A DNA stretch of 64,000 bases from Herbiconiux ginsengi (GCF_900107435.1 NZ_FNPZ01000003.1:1-64000), one strand, 5' to 3'; counted from the stretch's first letter, positions 1 to 8,912 are shown. Numbers and translations: made by a program. The notes: generated by a model from the sequence alone, not told the origin.

Positions 1-438
1 CGGGCCCGCGCACGCAGGCTCGCGACCCGCGCCGGTGTGGTCACCATCGTGGTCGCCGCCGCGTTCCTGCTCTGGACCTCGCTCGCCTACGGCACCCTCG
101 CATCCGTCCTCCTCTCCGCGGTCGCGGCGGTGACCCTCATCGGTGCCGTGCTCGCGAACGCGCGGGGCCGTGAAGGTCTCTCGTTCGGGCTCATGGCGGC
201 CACCATCGGGGTCGCGGTGCTGAGCCTGTTCTTCGCCCTGTTCCCCGACGTGATGCCGGCCTCCAACGACCCCGCCAACAGCCTCACCATCACCAACGCC
301 TCGTCGTCGGAGTACACCCTCACGATCATGACGTGGGTCGCCGTGATCGCCTTGCCGCTCGTTCTCGCCTACCAGGGCTGGACCTACTGGGTCTTCCGCA
401 AGCGCGTGACGCGCGCCCACATCCCGGCGGGTGGGTGA
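1..438 (+). CDS. cydB: Cytochrome bd quinol oxidase subunit II, C-terminal part
   Basis: C-terminal 145 residues of the membrane subunit of the bd-type terminal oxidase, which oxidises quinol and reduces O2. The frame is open from base 1, so the N-terminus lies outside the window. Visible are hydrophobic segments, the stretch FPDVMPASNDPANSLT that is typical of the CydB C-terminal half, and a last membrane helix ending in the basic tail WVFRKRV. In most actinobacteria cydA lies upstream and the cydDC exporter may follow; here an ArsR-type gene follows instead, so any cydDC is elsewhere. Confidence 0.88.
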   Translation, partial: RARARRLATRAGVVTIVVAAAFLLWTSLAYGTLASVLLSAVAAVTLIGAVLANARGREGLSFGLMAATIGVAVLSLFFALFPDVMPASNDPANSLTITNASSSEYTLTIMTWVAVIALPLVLAYQGWTYWVFRKRVTRAHIPAGG

Positions 439-459
439 GGACCAGGAGTCGCTGGCGGA

Positions 460-484
460 TTGATTGAATGATAGATTCATCAAG
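460..484. promoter_or_regulatory. Inverted repeat, candidate ArsR-family operator
   Basis: Arms TTGATTGAAT and ATTCATCAAG flank GATAG and pair with a single inserted base. The site is 23 bp before the start of the ArsR-type gene, where an autorepressor would bind. AT-rich sequence in a GC-rich region supports a promoter here. Confidence 0.55.
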
Positions 485-507
485 TCGTCATATCGAGGAG
501 TCCGCCC

Positions 508-885
508 ATGCAACCGTTCTTGTCCGACGAGCGCCGGCCGCTCTATGAGGTCAAGGCGAACCTCTTCAAGGGACTGGCGCATCCGGTGCGCGTGCGGATT
601 CTCGAGCTGCTGAGCGCCGCCGGCGAGGTCACGGTCGCCGAGCTGATCTCCGAGACCGGCCTCGAGGCCTCGCACATGTCCCAGCATCTCTCCGTTCTGC
701 GGCAGCACCACCTGGTTCTGGCCGACCGGCGTGCGAGCCAGGTCTTCTACCGGCTCGCCTATCCGCAGGTGGCCGATCTGCTCCGCGTGGCGCGGATCCT
801 CCTCGCCGAGATCCTGGAGACCACGCACGACCGACTGGTCTCGACGATCAACCTCCCCTCGCTCGAGCCGGAGACCGCTCGGTGA
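508..885 (+). CDS. ArsR/SmtB-type winged-helix transcriptional regulator
   Basis: Small DNA-binding repressor of 125 residues. The winged helix spans about residues 18-95, with the recognition region TGLEASHMSQHLSVLRQHHL and a wing around ADRRASQVFYRL. There is no cysteine in the whole protein, so it is not a classical thiolate metal sensor. A GAGGAG ribosome site precedes ATG 508. The next gene, a SulP transporter, begins 10 bp after the stop, so the two are likely co-transcribed and the regulator probably controls the transporter and itself through the inverted repeat at 460-484. The effector cannot be read from the sequence. Confidence 0.88.
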   Translation: MQPFLSDERRPLYEVKANLFKGLAHPVRVRILELLSAAGEVTVAELISETGLEASHMSQHLSVLRQHHLVLADRRASQVFYRLAYPQVADLLRVARILLAEILETTHDRLVSTINLPSLEPETAR

Positions 886-895
886 ACGGACCGTC

Positions 896-2554
896 GTGCG
901 CGAGGTGATCGCGCGCATCCGCTCGTTCCTGCCGGCCGCGAACGACTACCGCGGTCTGCGGCGCAGTTGGCGGGCCGATCTCGTCGCCGGGCTGACGGTC
1001 GGCATCGTCGCGCTCCCCCTCGCCCTGGCCTTCGGCGTCAGCTCCGGAGCCGGGGCCGGAGCGGGGCTGATCACCGCCATCGTGGCCGGGGTCGTGGCCG
1101 CCGTCTTCGGCGGCTCCAACCTGCAGGTGTCGGGTCCGACCGGCGCCATGGTGGTCGTGCTCGCACCGATCATCGCGCACCAGGGCATCGGCGCGCTGGC
1201 TCCCGTGTGCATCCTGGCCGGCGGAATCCTCGTGGTCGCGGGAACGGCCCGCCTCGGCCGCGTGGTGGCGCTCATCCCCTGGCCCGTGATCGAAGGCTTC
1301 ACCCTCGGAATCGCGGTCATCATCTTCCTGCAGCAGGTGCCGACGGTCGTGGGGGTCGCGCCGGGCGGCAGCAGCAACGCCGCCGTGGCAGCGGTCGAGG
1401 CGATGACGCGGATCGACTCGTCGACCGCGATCTGGACGATCGGGATCGCGGTGTCGGTGGCCGCGATCATGCTGGTCGCGCCGCGCATCCACCGGCACCT
1501 CCCGGGCTCGATCCTCGCCGTGGTGGTGGTCACCGCGGCCGCCGTGCTGCTCCAGGCGCCGGTGGCCAGGATCGGCGTCGTGCCGTCGGCGCTGCCCGCC
1601 CCCGCGTTGCCGAGCGTCGATCCGTCGTCCCTCCCGACGCTGCTCGGCGCCGCGGCGACCGTCGCCGCACTGGCCGGCATCGAGTCGCTGCTCTCCGCCC
1701 GGGTCGCGTCGACGCTCTCCACCGCCGGCGACTACCTTCCCGACCGAGAACTCCTCGGTCAAGGCCTCGCCTCGATCGCATCCGGCCTGTTCGGCGGCAT
1801 GCCGGCGACCGGTGCCATCGCGCGAACCGCGGTGAACGCCCGGTCGGGTGCACGAACCCGAATGGCGGCGATCGTGCACAGCCTGGTGCTGCTCGTCATC
1901 GTCTACGCCGCGAGCACAGTGGTGAGTGTCATCCCCTTGGCGGTCCTCGCCGGCGTGCTCATGGTGACGGCGGTCACGATGATCCCCGTCCCGGCGATCC
2001 GCGCGATCTTCCGGTCGAGCCGGGCCGATGCCCTGGTCTTCACCGTGACCGCACTCGTGACCGTGAGCGTCGACCTCATCTACGCCGTCCTCATCGGTTT
2101 CGCGATCGCCGCTCTGTTCGCCCTGCGCAACCTGGCCGGTTCCGGTGGCGTGCATCGGGAGGTGCTGGAAGGACCAGTGAGGGCCGGCGACGAGCGCATC
2201 GCCGTCTTCCGCATCGAGGGCGCCCTGTTCTTCGGAACGGCCGAGAAGGTGGTGCAGACGATCAACGACGTGCACGACATCTCCGTCGTCATCCTCCGGC
2301 TCTCCCGGATGCAGCTGCTCGATTCGACGGGAGCGCACACGCTGGCCGAACTCGTCCGCGACCTCGAACGACGAGGTGTCACCGTGCTCGTGAAAGGCGT
2401 GCGGCCGGAGCACCTGCCGCTCACCACACGCCTCGGGGTGGTCACGGCACTCCGGCATCCGAATCATCTGTTCGACGACCTCCCCGCCGCCGTCGCGCAC
2501 GCGCGCTCGCACGTGGTCGCGACCAGCCTGGCCAAGCCGGCGAGCGCGTCGTGA
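896..2554 (+). CDS. SulP family inorganic anion transporter with STAS domain
   Basis: Membrane carrier of about 552 residues for sulfate, bicarbonate or a similar anion. The N-terminal region has the SulP features ADLVAGLTVGIVALPLALAFG and VSGPTGAMVVVL, followed by about ten further hydrophobic segments. A cytoplasmic STAS domain occupies the last 110 residues (LDSTGAHTLAEL). The frame stays open far upstream inside the ArsR-type gene; I chose GTG 896 because it gives the usual N-terminus and lies just after the regulator stop, but GTG 905 is possible. No carbonic anhydrase gene is adjacent, so the substrate is open. Confidence 0.87.
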   Translation: MREVIARIRSFLPAANDYRGLRRSWRADLVAGLTVGIVALPLALAFGVSSGAGAGAGLITAIVAGVVAAVFGGSNLQVSGPTGAMVVVLAPIIAHQGIGALAPVCILAGGILVVAGTARLGRVVALIPWPVIEGFTLGIAVIIFLQQVPTVVGVAPGGSSNAAVAAVEAMTRIDSSTAIWTIGIAVSVAAIMLVAPRIHRHLPGSILAVVVVTAAAVLLQAPVARIGVVPSALPAPALPSVDPSSLPTLLGAAATVAALAGIESLLSARVASTLSTAGDYLPDRELLGQGLASIASGLFGGMPATGAIARTAVNARSGARTRMAAIVHSLVLLVIVYAASTVVSVIPLAVLAGVLMVTAVTMIPVPAIRAIFRSSRADALVFTVTALVTVSVDLIYAVLIGFAIAALFALRNLAGSGGVHREVLEGPVRAGDERIAVFRIEGALFFGTAEKVVQTINDVHDISVVILRLSRMQLLDSTGAHTLAELVRDLERRGVTVLVKGVRPEHLPLTTRLGVVTALRHPNHLFDDLPAAVAHARSHVVATSLAKPASAS

Positions 2555-2581
2555 GCGGCGCGCTGCGACCGAGCGGCGCAC

Positions 2582-3376
2582 TCAGGGAACGACGAGCTCG
2601 ACGCCCCCCTCGGCGAGCGCCCGCTGCAGGGCCTGCGACGGCAGCGTGTCGGTGACGAGCACGTCGGCGCCGCTCAACGGAGCCACCTGGGCGAAGAGTC
2701 GTCTCTCGAACTTGGAGGAATCGGCCATCACGATCACCCGGTCGGCGCGGCTCATCATGTCGGCCATCATCGCCGCATCACCGAGGTTCGAGGTCGAATA
2801 GCCGTCCTCCGACACCGCCCCCACAGCGATCAGTGCCACGTCGCAGCGGAGGTCGATCTCGCTGCCGCCCGGACCGAGATTGAAGCTCACCGGGCCCGTC
2901 GTGGCTTGAGTGATCGACCGTACCGACCCGCCGAAGACGTAGAGGTCGCGGAACACGGTCGGCATGATCTCGGCCGGCACCTGCAGGTTGTTCGTGGCGA
3001 TGGTGAGATCCCGATGATTGCGCAATGCCCGCGCGAGCGCCAGCGCGGTCGTGCCCGCATTGATCATCACCACGGAACCGTCGCTCACCATGGAGGCGGC
3101 CAGTTCGCCGATGCGTTCCTTCTCGGCGGCCTGCACCCGCAACCGCACGTCGAGGCCGCGGTCGGTGGTGCGACTCACGGCGGTGAGGCTCAGCGCGCCC
3201 CCGTGGGTGCGCACGATCTGCCCGTCGGAGTCGAGCCGGTCGAGGTCCCGGCGGATGGTGTCGATCGACACGGAGAACTCCTCGGCCAAGGCCGCGACCG
3301 TCACCTGGCCCTGCAGATTGATCGCCTCGACGAGGGCCGCTTTCCGCCCCGCCGGAAGCCGTCGTGATTCATTCAT
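2582..3376 (-). CDS. DeoR family sugar-operon repressor
   Basis: Repressor of 264 residues. An N-terminal DeoR helix-turn-helix (about residues 8-60, VTVAALAEEFSVSIDTIRRD) is followed by the DeoRC phosphosugar-sensing domain with the motifs INAGTTALALA and DLYVFGGSV. ATG 3376 gives the standard family N-terminus; a frame extending to 3874 runs over the divergent gene and is not real. It is transcribed away from the sugar transporter operon. Two inverted TTTGTTCGA half-sites in the shared intergenic region are its likely binding sites, and a phosphorylated sugar from the operon pathway is the likely inducer. Confidence 0.9.
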   Translation of the reverse strand: MNESRRLPAGRKAALVEAINLQGQVTVAALAEEFSVSIDTIRRDLDRLDSDGQIVRTHGGALSLTAVSRTTDRGLDVRLRVQAAEKERIGELAASMVSDGSVVMINAGTTALALARALRNHRDLTIATNNLQVPAEIMPTVFRDLYVFGGSVRSITQATTGPVSFNLGPGGSEIDLRCDVALIAVGAVSEDGYSTSNLGDAAMMADMMSRADRVIVMADSSKFERRLFAQVAPLSGADVLVTDTLPSQALQRALAEGGVELVVP

Positions 3377-3398
3377 ACGGCAATAAGTAGCACAGAAG

Positions 3399-3467
3399 TC
3401 GAACAAAGTTGAGAAGAACGGCTCATTCTCGCCTCCGTTTTTTGCAGCTTGACGCAGTTTTGTTCGA
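3399..3467. promoter_or_regulatory. Pair of inverted half-sites, candidate DeoR operator
   Basis: TCGAACAAA at 3399-3407 and its exact reverse complement TTTGTTCGA at 3459-3467 lie about 60 bp apart in the divergent intergenic region. The right copy falls between the -35 and -10 boxes of the sugar operon promoter. This geometry suits looping or dual repression by the adjacent DeoR protein. Confidence 0.6.
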
Positions 3468-3477
3468 GGTCTACGAT
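3449..3477 (+). promoter_or_regulatory. Sigma-70-type promoter of the sugar operon
   Basis: TTGACG at 3449-3454 and TACGAT at 3472-3477 are separated by exactly 17 bp. Transcription would start near 3484, about 47 bp before the binding-protein gene. Confidence 0.6.
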
Positions 3478-3530
3478 TCGAATACTGCATCAAAGCGCAA
3501 TTTCCCGCGCGATGTCCTGAATGGAGAATC

Positions 3531-4823
3531 ATGAGCAAAGACGCTCGCGCTCGTCGAGGCACCTTCCGCCTCCTTGGCGTGCTGGCCACAGCAGCCACCC
3601 TCGCTGCCACCGCCGGCTGCGCAGCCTCCGGATCGTCGGAATCCTCCGACGGCACCGTCACTCTCGAGTTCGCCCAATGGTGGGAGCCCGAGCTCCCCGA
3701 AGGCGCTCTCCGCGGGATGATGGACGACTTCGAGGCCCAGAATCCCGGCATCAAGGTCAACCTGCTGAGCGGCCCGTACGCCTCCACCAAGGAGCAGCTG
3801 TTCGCCGGCGCCGCAGCCGGAACCATGTCCGACGTCGTCGGACTGGATGGCGCCTGGGTGAGCGATTTCGCCAAGCAGGGTGCTCTTGCCGACCTCAGCG
3901 CGTTGATGGCCGACGCGGGCTTCGACGACAGCGAACTGGCGAGCCAGATCCAGGTCGACGGATCGACCTACATGATCCCGGCCGTCAACTTCGTCTACCC
4001 CCTCTTCACCAACGACGACCTGTTGTCGAAGGCCGGCATCAGCGCGCCGCCCACGAATCGCACCGAGTTCGCCGCCGCCGCCAAGGCGGTCTCGGCGCTC
4101 GGCGACAACACCAGCGGCTGGATCCTGCCGCTCTCCCAGGAAGCGCCCAACGGAATCCAGAACGACGTCATGTCGTGGACCTGGGCGTCGGGCGGATCGA
4201 TGCTCAAAGACGGCCAGCCCGACCTCACCAACGACGACGTGAAGAGCGCCGTCGAGTTCGTGCAGGGCATGTGGAACGACGGATCGATCGCTCCCGGCTC
4301 CTTCACCATGAAGGAGCAGGACAAGGTCGAGGAGTTCAGCAACGGCCGGGTCGGCATGATGATCGACTCGCTCGCCCACATCAACCTGCTGCGCGAGAAC
4401 GACCCGAACCTGAAGTTCAGCATCTCGGCCATCCCGGCCGAAGACGGCTTCACAGGTGAACGAGGCATTCCCTACGCGTCGTGGGGCATCGGGGTCTCCG
4501 ACAGCTCGGCGCACCCCGCCGAAGCCTTCAAGCTCGTGCAGTACCTGATGAGCGAGAAGGTCAACTCCGAGCTCTCCACGGTGGCGAACGCCTTCCCCGG
4601 CAACACGAAGTCGGTGCCGGATTTCTCCAACAGCGACCCGCTGTTCCAGACCGCGTTCGACATCTACAAGGCCGGCTACCCCGCGAACGAGTTCACGGGC
4701 CTGCCCGTGGCCGAAGACCTCATGCGGAGCTTCGACGGCCAGTTCCAGAGCCTGCTGAACGGCGACCAGTCGGTGGACGAGACGCTCGAGAACGCTCAGA
4801 AGGAATGGGAATCGCAGTTCTAG
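3531..4823 (+). CDS. ABC transporter extracellular sugar-binding lipoprotein
   Basis: Family 1 extracellular solute-binding protein of 430 residues. A basic N-terminus, a hydrophobic segment and the lipobox TAGC (Cys30) show a lipoprotein anchored outside the membrane. The mature part has the usual FAQWWEPE start and the NGRVGMMID and GIPYASWGIGVS segments of maltose/glycerol-3-phosphate-type binding proteins. TGGAGA precedes ATG 3531. It is the first gene of an operon with two permeases, an aldolase and a kinase, so the ligand is probably a monosaccharide or sugar alcohol that is phosphorylated and cleaved after uptake. Confidence 0.9.
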   Translation: MSKDARARRGTFRLLGVLATAATLAATAGCAASGSSESSDGTVTLEFAQWWEPELPEGALRGMMDDFEAQNPGIKVNLLSGPYASTKEQLFAGAAAGTMSDVVGLDGAWVSDFAKQGALADLSALMADAGFDDSELASQIQVDGSTYMIPAVNFVYPLFTNDDLLSKAGISAPPTNRTEFAAAAKAVSALGDNTSGWILPLSQEAPNGIQNDVMSWTWASGGSMLKDGQPDLTNDDVKSAVEFVQGMWNDGSIAPGSFTMKEQDKVEEFSNGRVGMMIDSLAHINLLRENDPNLKFSISAIPAEDGFTGERGIPYASWGIGVSDSSAHPAEAFKLVQYLMSEKVNSELSTVANAFPGNTKSVPDFSNSDPLFQTAFDIYKAGYPANEFTGLPVAEDLMRSFDGQFQSLLNGDQSVDETLENAQKEWESQF

Positions 4824-4930
4824 CCGCTCCCCTGCTCTGAGCCTCCGCTCGGAGTTCCGAACCGGCCGCGTCGCGGTGACGCCCCCCATCGTGATCCCGC
4901 GACGCGGCCCCTCGATCTCGAGGAGTCCGC

Positions 4931-5854
4931 ATGACCTCGTCGTCAGTCGACAGAACCCTGCGAGCGCCCGGCCGATTCTCGAAGGCGCGCCGCGGCAGCG
5001 AACCGTACGCCTTCATCCTTCCGACCGCTCTGCTCATCACCGTGCTGATGATCGTTCCGATCGTGATGGTGATCGGCTACTCGTTCAGCGACAACGTGAT
5101 CACCAACAAGCACCCCGAATTGGTGTGGCTCGCGAACTACGCCGAGGTGCTCGGTGATCCGGTGTTCCACACCGCTGTGATCAACACGGTCGTCTTCACC
5201 GTGGGGAGCGTCGCGGCTCACCTGGTGCTGGGGCTGGCCTTCGCGATGATGCTCAACACCCAGCTGCTCAGCCGGTTCACGAAGGCCCTGTTCCGAACGG
5301 TCTACATCCTGCCGTGGCTGTTCACCGCCGCCGTCATCGCGGTGCTCTGGCGGTTGCTGCTCAGCCCGAACGGCGTCGTCAACTATCTGCTGGACTCCAC
5401 AGGGATCGCCAGCGGACAGGTCGAATGGCTCTCCAACCCCGACCTCGCGCTCGGATCGGTCACCTTCATCAACATCTGGGCCGGTTATCCCTTCTTCATG
5501 ATCAGCCTGCTCGCCGGGCTGCAGGGCATTCCGCACGACCTCTACGAGGCCGCGACGGTCGACGGGGCGAACGGCATCCAGAAGTTCTTCAGCGTCACCA
5601 TCCCCCAGCTCAGGCCGATCATCATCAGCATGCTGCTGCTCGACCTCATCTGGACCTCGCAGCAGTTCGCGTTGATCTGGATGACCACCGGTGGTGGCCC
5701 CATCAACGTCACCGAGATGCTCAGCACCTACACCTACAAGCTGGCGTTCAGTCGCTACGAGTTCGCCCTCGCCTCGACCAGCGCCGTCCTCGTTCTCGCA
5801 CTCTCGATGGTTCTCGCCGTCTTCTACGTGCGCCACCAGAGAGCCCGCGATTGA
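4931..5854 (+). CDS. ABC sugar transporter permease, MalF/UgpA type
   Basis: Inner-membrane permease of 307 residues with about six membrane helices. The EAA loop that contacts the ATPase reads YEAATVDGANGIQKFFSVTIP near residue 210, the family hallmark. AGGAG precedes ATG 4931. It lies 107 bp after the binding-protein gene and one base before the second permease. No ATP-binding subunit is in the operon, which in actinobacteria usually means a shared MsiK-like ATPase encoded elsewhere (known of the family, inferred here). Confidence 0.9.
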   Translation: MTSSSVDRTLRAPGRFSKARRGSEPYAFILPTALLITVLMIVPIVMVIGYSFSDNVITNKHPELVWLANYAEVLGDPVFHTAVINTVVFTVGSVAAHLVLGLAFAMMLNTQLLSRFTKALFRTVYILPWLFTAAVIAVLWRLLLSPNGVVNYLLDSTGIASGQVEWLSNPDLALGSVTFINIWAGYPFFMISLLAGLQGIPHDLYEAATVDGANGIQKFFSVTIPQLRPIIISMLLLDLIWTSQQFALIWMTTGGGPINVTEMLSTYTYKLAFSRYEFALASTSAVLVLALSMVLAVFYVRHQRARD

Positions 5855-5855
5855 C

Positions 5856-6707
5856 ATGACGACGATGACCAAGCGCAACCGCAACCGCCTGCTCATGAAG
5901 GTCGGCGTCATCCTGGGCCTCGTCGCCGGTGCGATGTTCGCCGGGTTCCCGATCCTCTGGATGCTCTCCAGCTCGTTCAAGTCGAACGGCGAGATCTTCG
6001 AGTTCCCGCCGCGCCTCGTCACCGAGGACTTCTCGTTCGGCGCCTACCTCTCCATCCTCACCGACCCCACGAAAGTGCGATTCTTCGTGAACAGCTACGT
6101 GGTGGCGATCGCCGTCACGCTGCTCACGCTGTTCGTGGCGATCATGGCGGCCTACGCCTTCAGCCGGTTCGAGTTCCGGGGCAAGCGCATCATCAACGTG
6201 GTGATCGTGAGCGTGCAGGCCGTGCCGCCGATCACCCTCCTCATCCCGTACTTCGGGCTGGTCGTCGTGCTCGGCCTCTACAACACCTACCCCGGGCTCA
6301 TCCTCACCTACATGGTGTTCACGCTGCCCTACGCGATCATCATGATGACCGGCTACTTCAACACCCTTCCCCGCGAACTCGACGAAGCGGTGCGGATGGA
6401 TGGCGCCGGCTCCATGACCGCGCTCTGGAAGGTGCTCGTTCCGATCGCGGTGCCCGGCATCGTCTCGGTGGGCATCTACACCTTCATGATCGCCTGGAAC
6501 GAGTATCTCTTCGCTCTCACCCTCACGAAGACCGAGGACATGCGCACGGTGCCGATCGGCATCCAGCTGTTGATGGGCCAGCACTCCTACCAGTGGAACG
6601 AGATCATGGCGATGAGCATCCTGGGCTCGGTTCCGGTGCTGATCCTCTTCCTCTTCTTCCAGCGCTACTTCATGGGCGGACTCGCCTCCGGCTCGGTGAA
6701 GAGCTGA
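5856..6707 (+). CDS. ABC sugar transporter permease, MalG/UgpE type
   Basis: Second permease, 283 residues, about six membrane helices. Its EAA loop reads LDEAVRMDGAGSMTALWKV, and the C-terminal MGGLASGSVKS tail is typical of MalG-like proteins. ATG 5856 lies one base after the stop of the first permease, so translation is probably coupled. A longer open frame upstream overlaps the first permease and is not used. Confidence 0.9.
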   Translation: MTTMTKRNRNRLLMKVGVILGLVAGAMFAGFPILWMLSSSFKSNGEIFEFPPRLVTEDFSFGAYLSILTDPTKVRFFVNSYVVAIAVTLLTLFVAIMAAYAFSRFEFRGKRIINVVIVSVQAVPPITLLIPYFGLVVVLGLYNTYPGLILTYMVFTLPYAIIMMTGYFNTLPRELDEAVRMDGAGSMTALWKVLVPIAVPGIVSVGIYTFMIAWNEYLFALTLTKTEDMRTVPIGIQLLMGQHSYQWNEIMAMSILGSVPVLILFLFFQRYFMGGLASGSVKS

Positions 6708-6763
6708 TCCCCCACGCCCACATGCCCCCCTCTACCAACCACAAATAACAAGGAGAATCACCA

Positions 6764-7624
6764 GTGCTGATCACAGGCAAAGATCTGCTCGCCGTCGCCC
6801 ATGAGAACTACTTCGCGGTGCCGGCGTTCAACATCAGCGATTGGGCGATGTTCAACGGAATCGTCGAGATCTGCGAGGCGGAGCAATCTCCGCTGATCGT
6901 CGCGATCCACCCCGATGAACTCAGTCACATCACCCCCGACCTGCTGCCCTCCATCATCGCCCGCTCGCACCGCGCGTCGGTGCCGGTGACGATCCACCTC
7001 GACCACGGAGCGAGCTACGATCAAGCGCTCGTCGCCATCCAGGCCGGGTTCACGTCGTTGATGATCGACGGCTCGATGCTCTCGTTCGACGAGAACGCCG
7101 CTCTCACCAAGCGCGTGGCCGAGACCGCCCACACGGTGGGGCTCTCGGTCGAGGGCGAGCTGGGCACCATCGGCAAGATGGACGAAGAGGCCGAAGACGG
7201 CGCCGTCGAGATCATCTACACCGACCCGGATGACGCGGTGCGCTTCATCCAGGAGACCGGTGTCGACAGTCTCGCCGTGGCCATCGGCACCTCGCACGGC
7301 ATCTACCCGTCGTGGTTGAAGCCGGCCCTCAAGCTCGACCTGTTGAAGGAGATCAAGGTGGCCACGGGCATCCCGCTCGTGCTGCACGGCGGATCCGGCA
7401 ACCCCGACGACGAGATCGCCGAGGCCGTGAAACTCGGCGTCAACAAGATCAACATCTCCAGCGACATCAAGCACGCCTACCACTCGAAGATGCGAGAGGT
7501 GCTCGCCGACGGCGGAGTGCGCGAACCGAACACCATCCAGCCGCCGTCGATCAAGGCCATGAAGGAGACGGCGAAGCACAAGATCCACCTGTTCGAGGCC
7601 GACGGAAAGGCCACACTGTACTGA
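6764..7624 (+). CDS. Class II (zinc) ketose-bisphosphate aldolase
   Basis: Aldolase of 286 residues of the FbaA/GatY/KbaY family, which cleaves a ketose 1,6-bisphosphate (or 1-phosphate) into two three-carbon units. Visible motifs are HLDHG (zinc ligand and catalytic aspartate), VEGELGTIGK, LVLHGGSG with another zinc histidine, and GVNKINISSDI for phosphate binding. GTG 6764 follows AAGGAG at a normal distance. The start codon of the sugar-kinase gene overlaps its stop by one base. Placed between importer and kinase it probably cleaves the product of that kinase; whether this is fructose-, tagatose- or another bisphosphate is not decided by the sequence. Confidence 0.87.
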   Translation: MLITGKDLLAVAHENYFAVPAFNISDWAMFNGIVEICEAEQSPLIVAIHPDELSHITPDLLPSIIARSHRASVPVTIHLDHGASYDQALVAIQAGFTSLMIDGSMLSFDENAALTKRVAETAHTVGLSVEGELGTIGKMDEEAEDGAVEIIYTDPDDAVRFIQETGVDSLAVAIGTSHGIYPSWLKPALKLDLLKEIKVATGIPLVLHGGSGNPDDEIAEAVKLGVNKINISSDIKHAYHSKMREVLADGGVREPNTIQPPSIKAMKETAKHKIHLFEADGKATLY

Positions 7625-8847
7625 TGAGCAACAGGATCGTGCTCGGGCTCGGCGGCACCGTCGACTACGAGATCGACTGGAACGAGCGCCGCCTCGACGA
7701 GCTGATCGGCTGGTACGGCATCCAGCCCGCCGAGCTCTCCCGACGGGCGCCGATCGAGTCCGAGCGCGATCTGGTGCGCACCCTCGCCGCCTTCCTGGCC
7801 GACGGCACGGGGGGCGAGCGGTTCGTCGCCTCGTCCGACATCCTCGAGCAGTTCGCCGCCCGCTTCGACAAGCGCATCACTCTCGGCGGCACGTGCGTGC
7901 GAGCCGCGATCGCACTCGATCGGCTCGGTGTGGCGAGCACGGTGCACCTCGTCTCGATCGACGACCACGTACGACGGCTGCTGCCGGCGTCGGTCGAGGT
8001 GATCTGCAGTGCCGACCACGACACCACCGATCCCCATCTGATCGTGCAGTATCCCGCCGGCGCGTCCGTGCGGGTCGGGGACAGCCTGCACCGGGCCAGG
8101 CATCCGAACCGGATCATCTTCACCAACGATCCGCCCAATCGCTCGCTCGTGATCAGCCCCGATCTCCGGGTGGCCACGGCGGTCTCCGAGGTGTTCCTCG
8201 TGTCGGGTTTCAACACCATTCAGAGCCCCGACGTGCTCGCCGATCGCCTCGACCGGGTCGCCGAGGCGATCGCAGCGGTCCCCGACGGAGGTGTGGTGGT
8301 GTACGAGGACGCCGGTTACCACCTGACCGAGTTCACCGCGGCCGTGCGCGAGCGATTGCTCGGCTCGGTCGACCTCTGGAGCATGAACGAAGACGAGCTG
8401 CAGCACTACCTCGACCGCACCGTCGACCTGCTCGACCGCGACGAGGTGCACTGGGCGCTGCTCGATCTGCGGCGGCTGTTCCCCGGCCCTGCCCTCGTGG
8501 TGCACACGCGGCACTGGTCGGCGGTGCAGGCTCCGGATGCTCGGCGCTGGGCGGCCGTCGTGCAGGGCGGCATCACCATGGCGAGCACTCGATATCTGCA
8601 CGGCGACGCGTGGAATGCGATCGACTTCGAGGCCACCGGCCGTCTGCCGCGTCAGGAGGAGGCGTCCCGGCTCGCCGAGGCCCTGAACACGGCCGGGCAC
8701 GGCAGGCTCGTGATGGTGCCGGCATTCGAGCTCGTCACCGCTCATCCCACCACCATCGGGCTCGGCGACTCGTTCGCGGGCGGGATGATCGAGGCGCTCA
8801 GCCGCGAGCGCGCGACCGGATCGGAATCCGCACGCGCCGTCTCTTGA
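7624..8847 (+). CDS. ADP-dependent glucokinase/phosphofructokinase-like sugar kinase
   Basis: Protein of 407 residues that I assign to the ADP-dependent sugar kinases (ADP_PFK_GK, ribokinase-like fold), which use ADP rather than ATP. The N-terminal GLGGTVDYEIDW, the middle GGTCVRAAIALDRLG and IIFTNDPPNRS, and the C-terminal IGLGDSFAGG with its catalytic aspartate fit this family. ATG 7624 overlaps the aldolase stop. Such kinases are best known from archaea and vertebrates. Its position after the aldolase suggests it makes the aldolase substrate. Sugar specificity is unknown; an ordinary PfkB-like kinase is the alternative. Confidence 0.75.
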   Translation: MSNRIVLGLGGTVDYEIDWNERRLDELIGWYGIQPAELSRRAPIESERDLVRTLAAFLADGTGGERFVASSDILEQFAARFDKRITLGGTCVRAAIALDRLGVASTVHLVSIDDHVRRLLPASVEVICSADHDTTDPHLIVQYPAGASVRVGDSLHRARHPNRIIFTNDPPNRSLVISPDLRVATAVSEVFLVSGFNTIQSPDVLADRLDRVAEAIAAVPDGGVVVYEDAGYHLTEFTAAVRERLLGSVDLWSMNEDELQHYLDRTVDLLDRDEVHWALLDLRRLFPGPALVVHTRHWSAVQAPDARRWAAVVQGGITMASTRYLHGDAWNAIDFEATGRLPRQEEASRLAEALNTAGHGRLVMVPAFELVTAHPTTIGLGDSFAGGMIEALSRERATGSESARAVS

Positions 8848-8872
8848 CGTCGCACTTGTTTTTTGCAAGTGT
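8844..8872 (+). promoter_or_regulatory. Promoter with palindromic candidate HxlR operator
   Basis: TTGACG (8844-8849) is followed by the inverted repeat ACTTG-TTTTTTG-CAAGT (8854-8870). HxlR-family operators known from other bacteria have this kind of short palindrome around a T- or A-run. The HxlR gene is the second gene downstream, so autoregulation is likely. Confidence 0.5.
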
Positions 8873-8912
8873 GGTGGATGTCCGACGACGGACCCACGAG
8901 AGGGAGACCACG

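Noticed and set aside
848-2581. A 577-residue frame on the minus strand opposite the SulP gene
   Set aside because: Composition is extreme in Arg, His, Asp and Gly, typical of the antisense of GC-rich coding DNA; no family features and no ribosome site.
3410-3419. TGAGAAGAAC near the DeoR promoter, identical to the arm at the B6 transporter promoter
   Set aside because: A single ten-base match 53 kb away with no second arm; about one such match in a window this size is not surprising.
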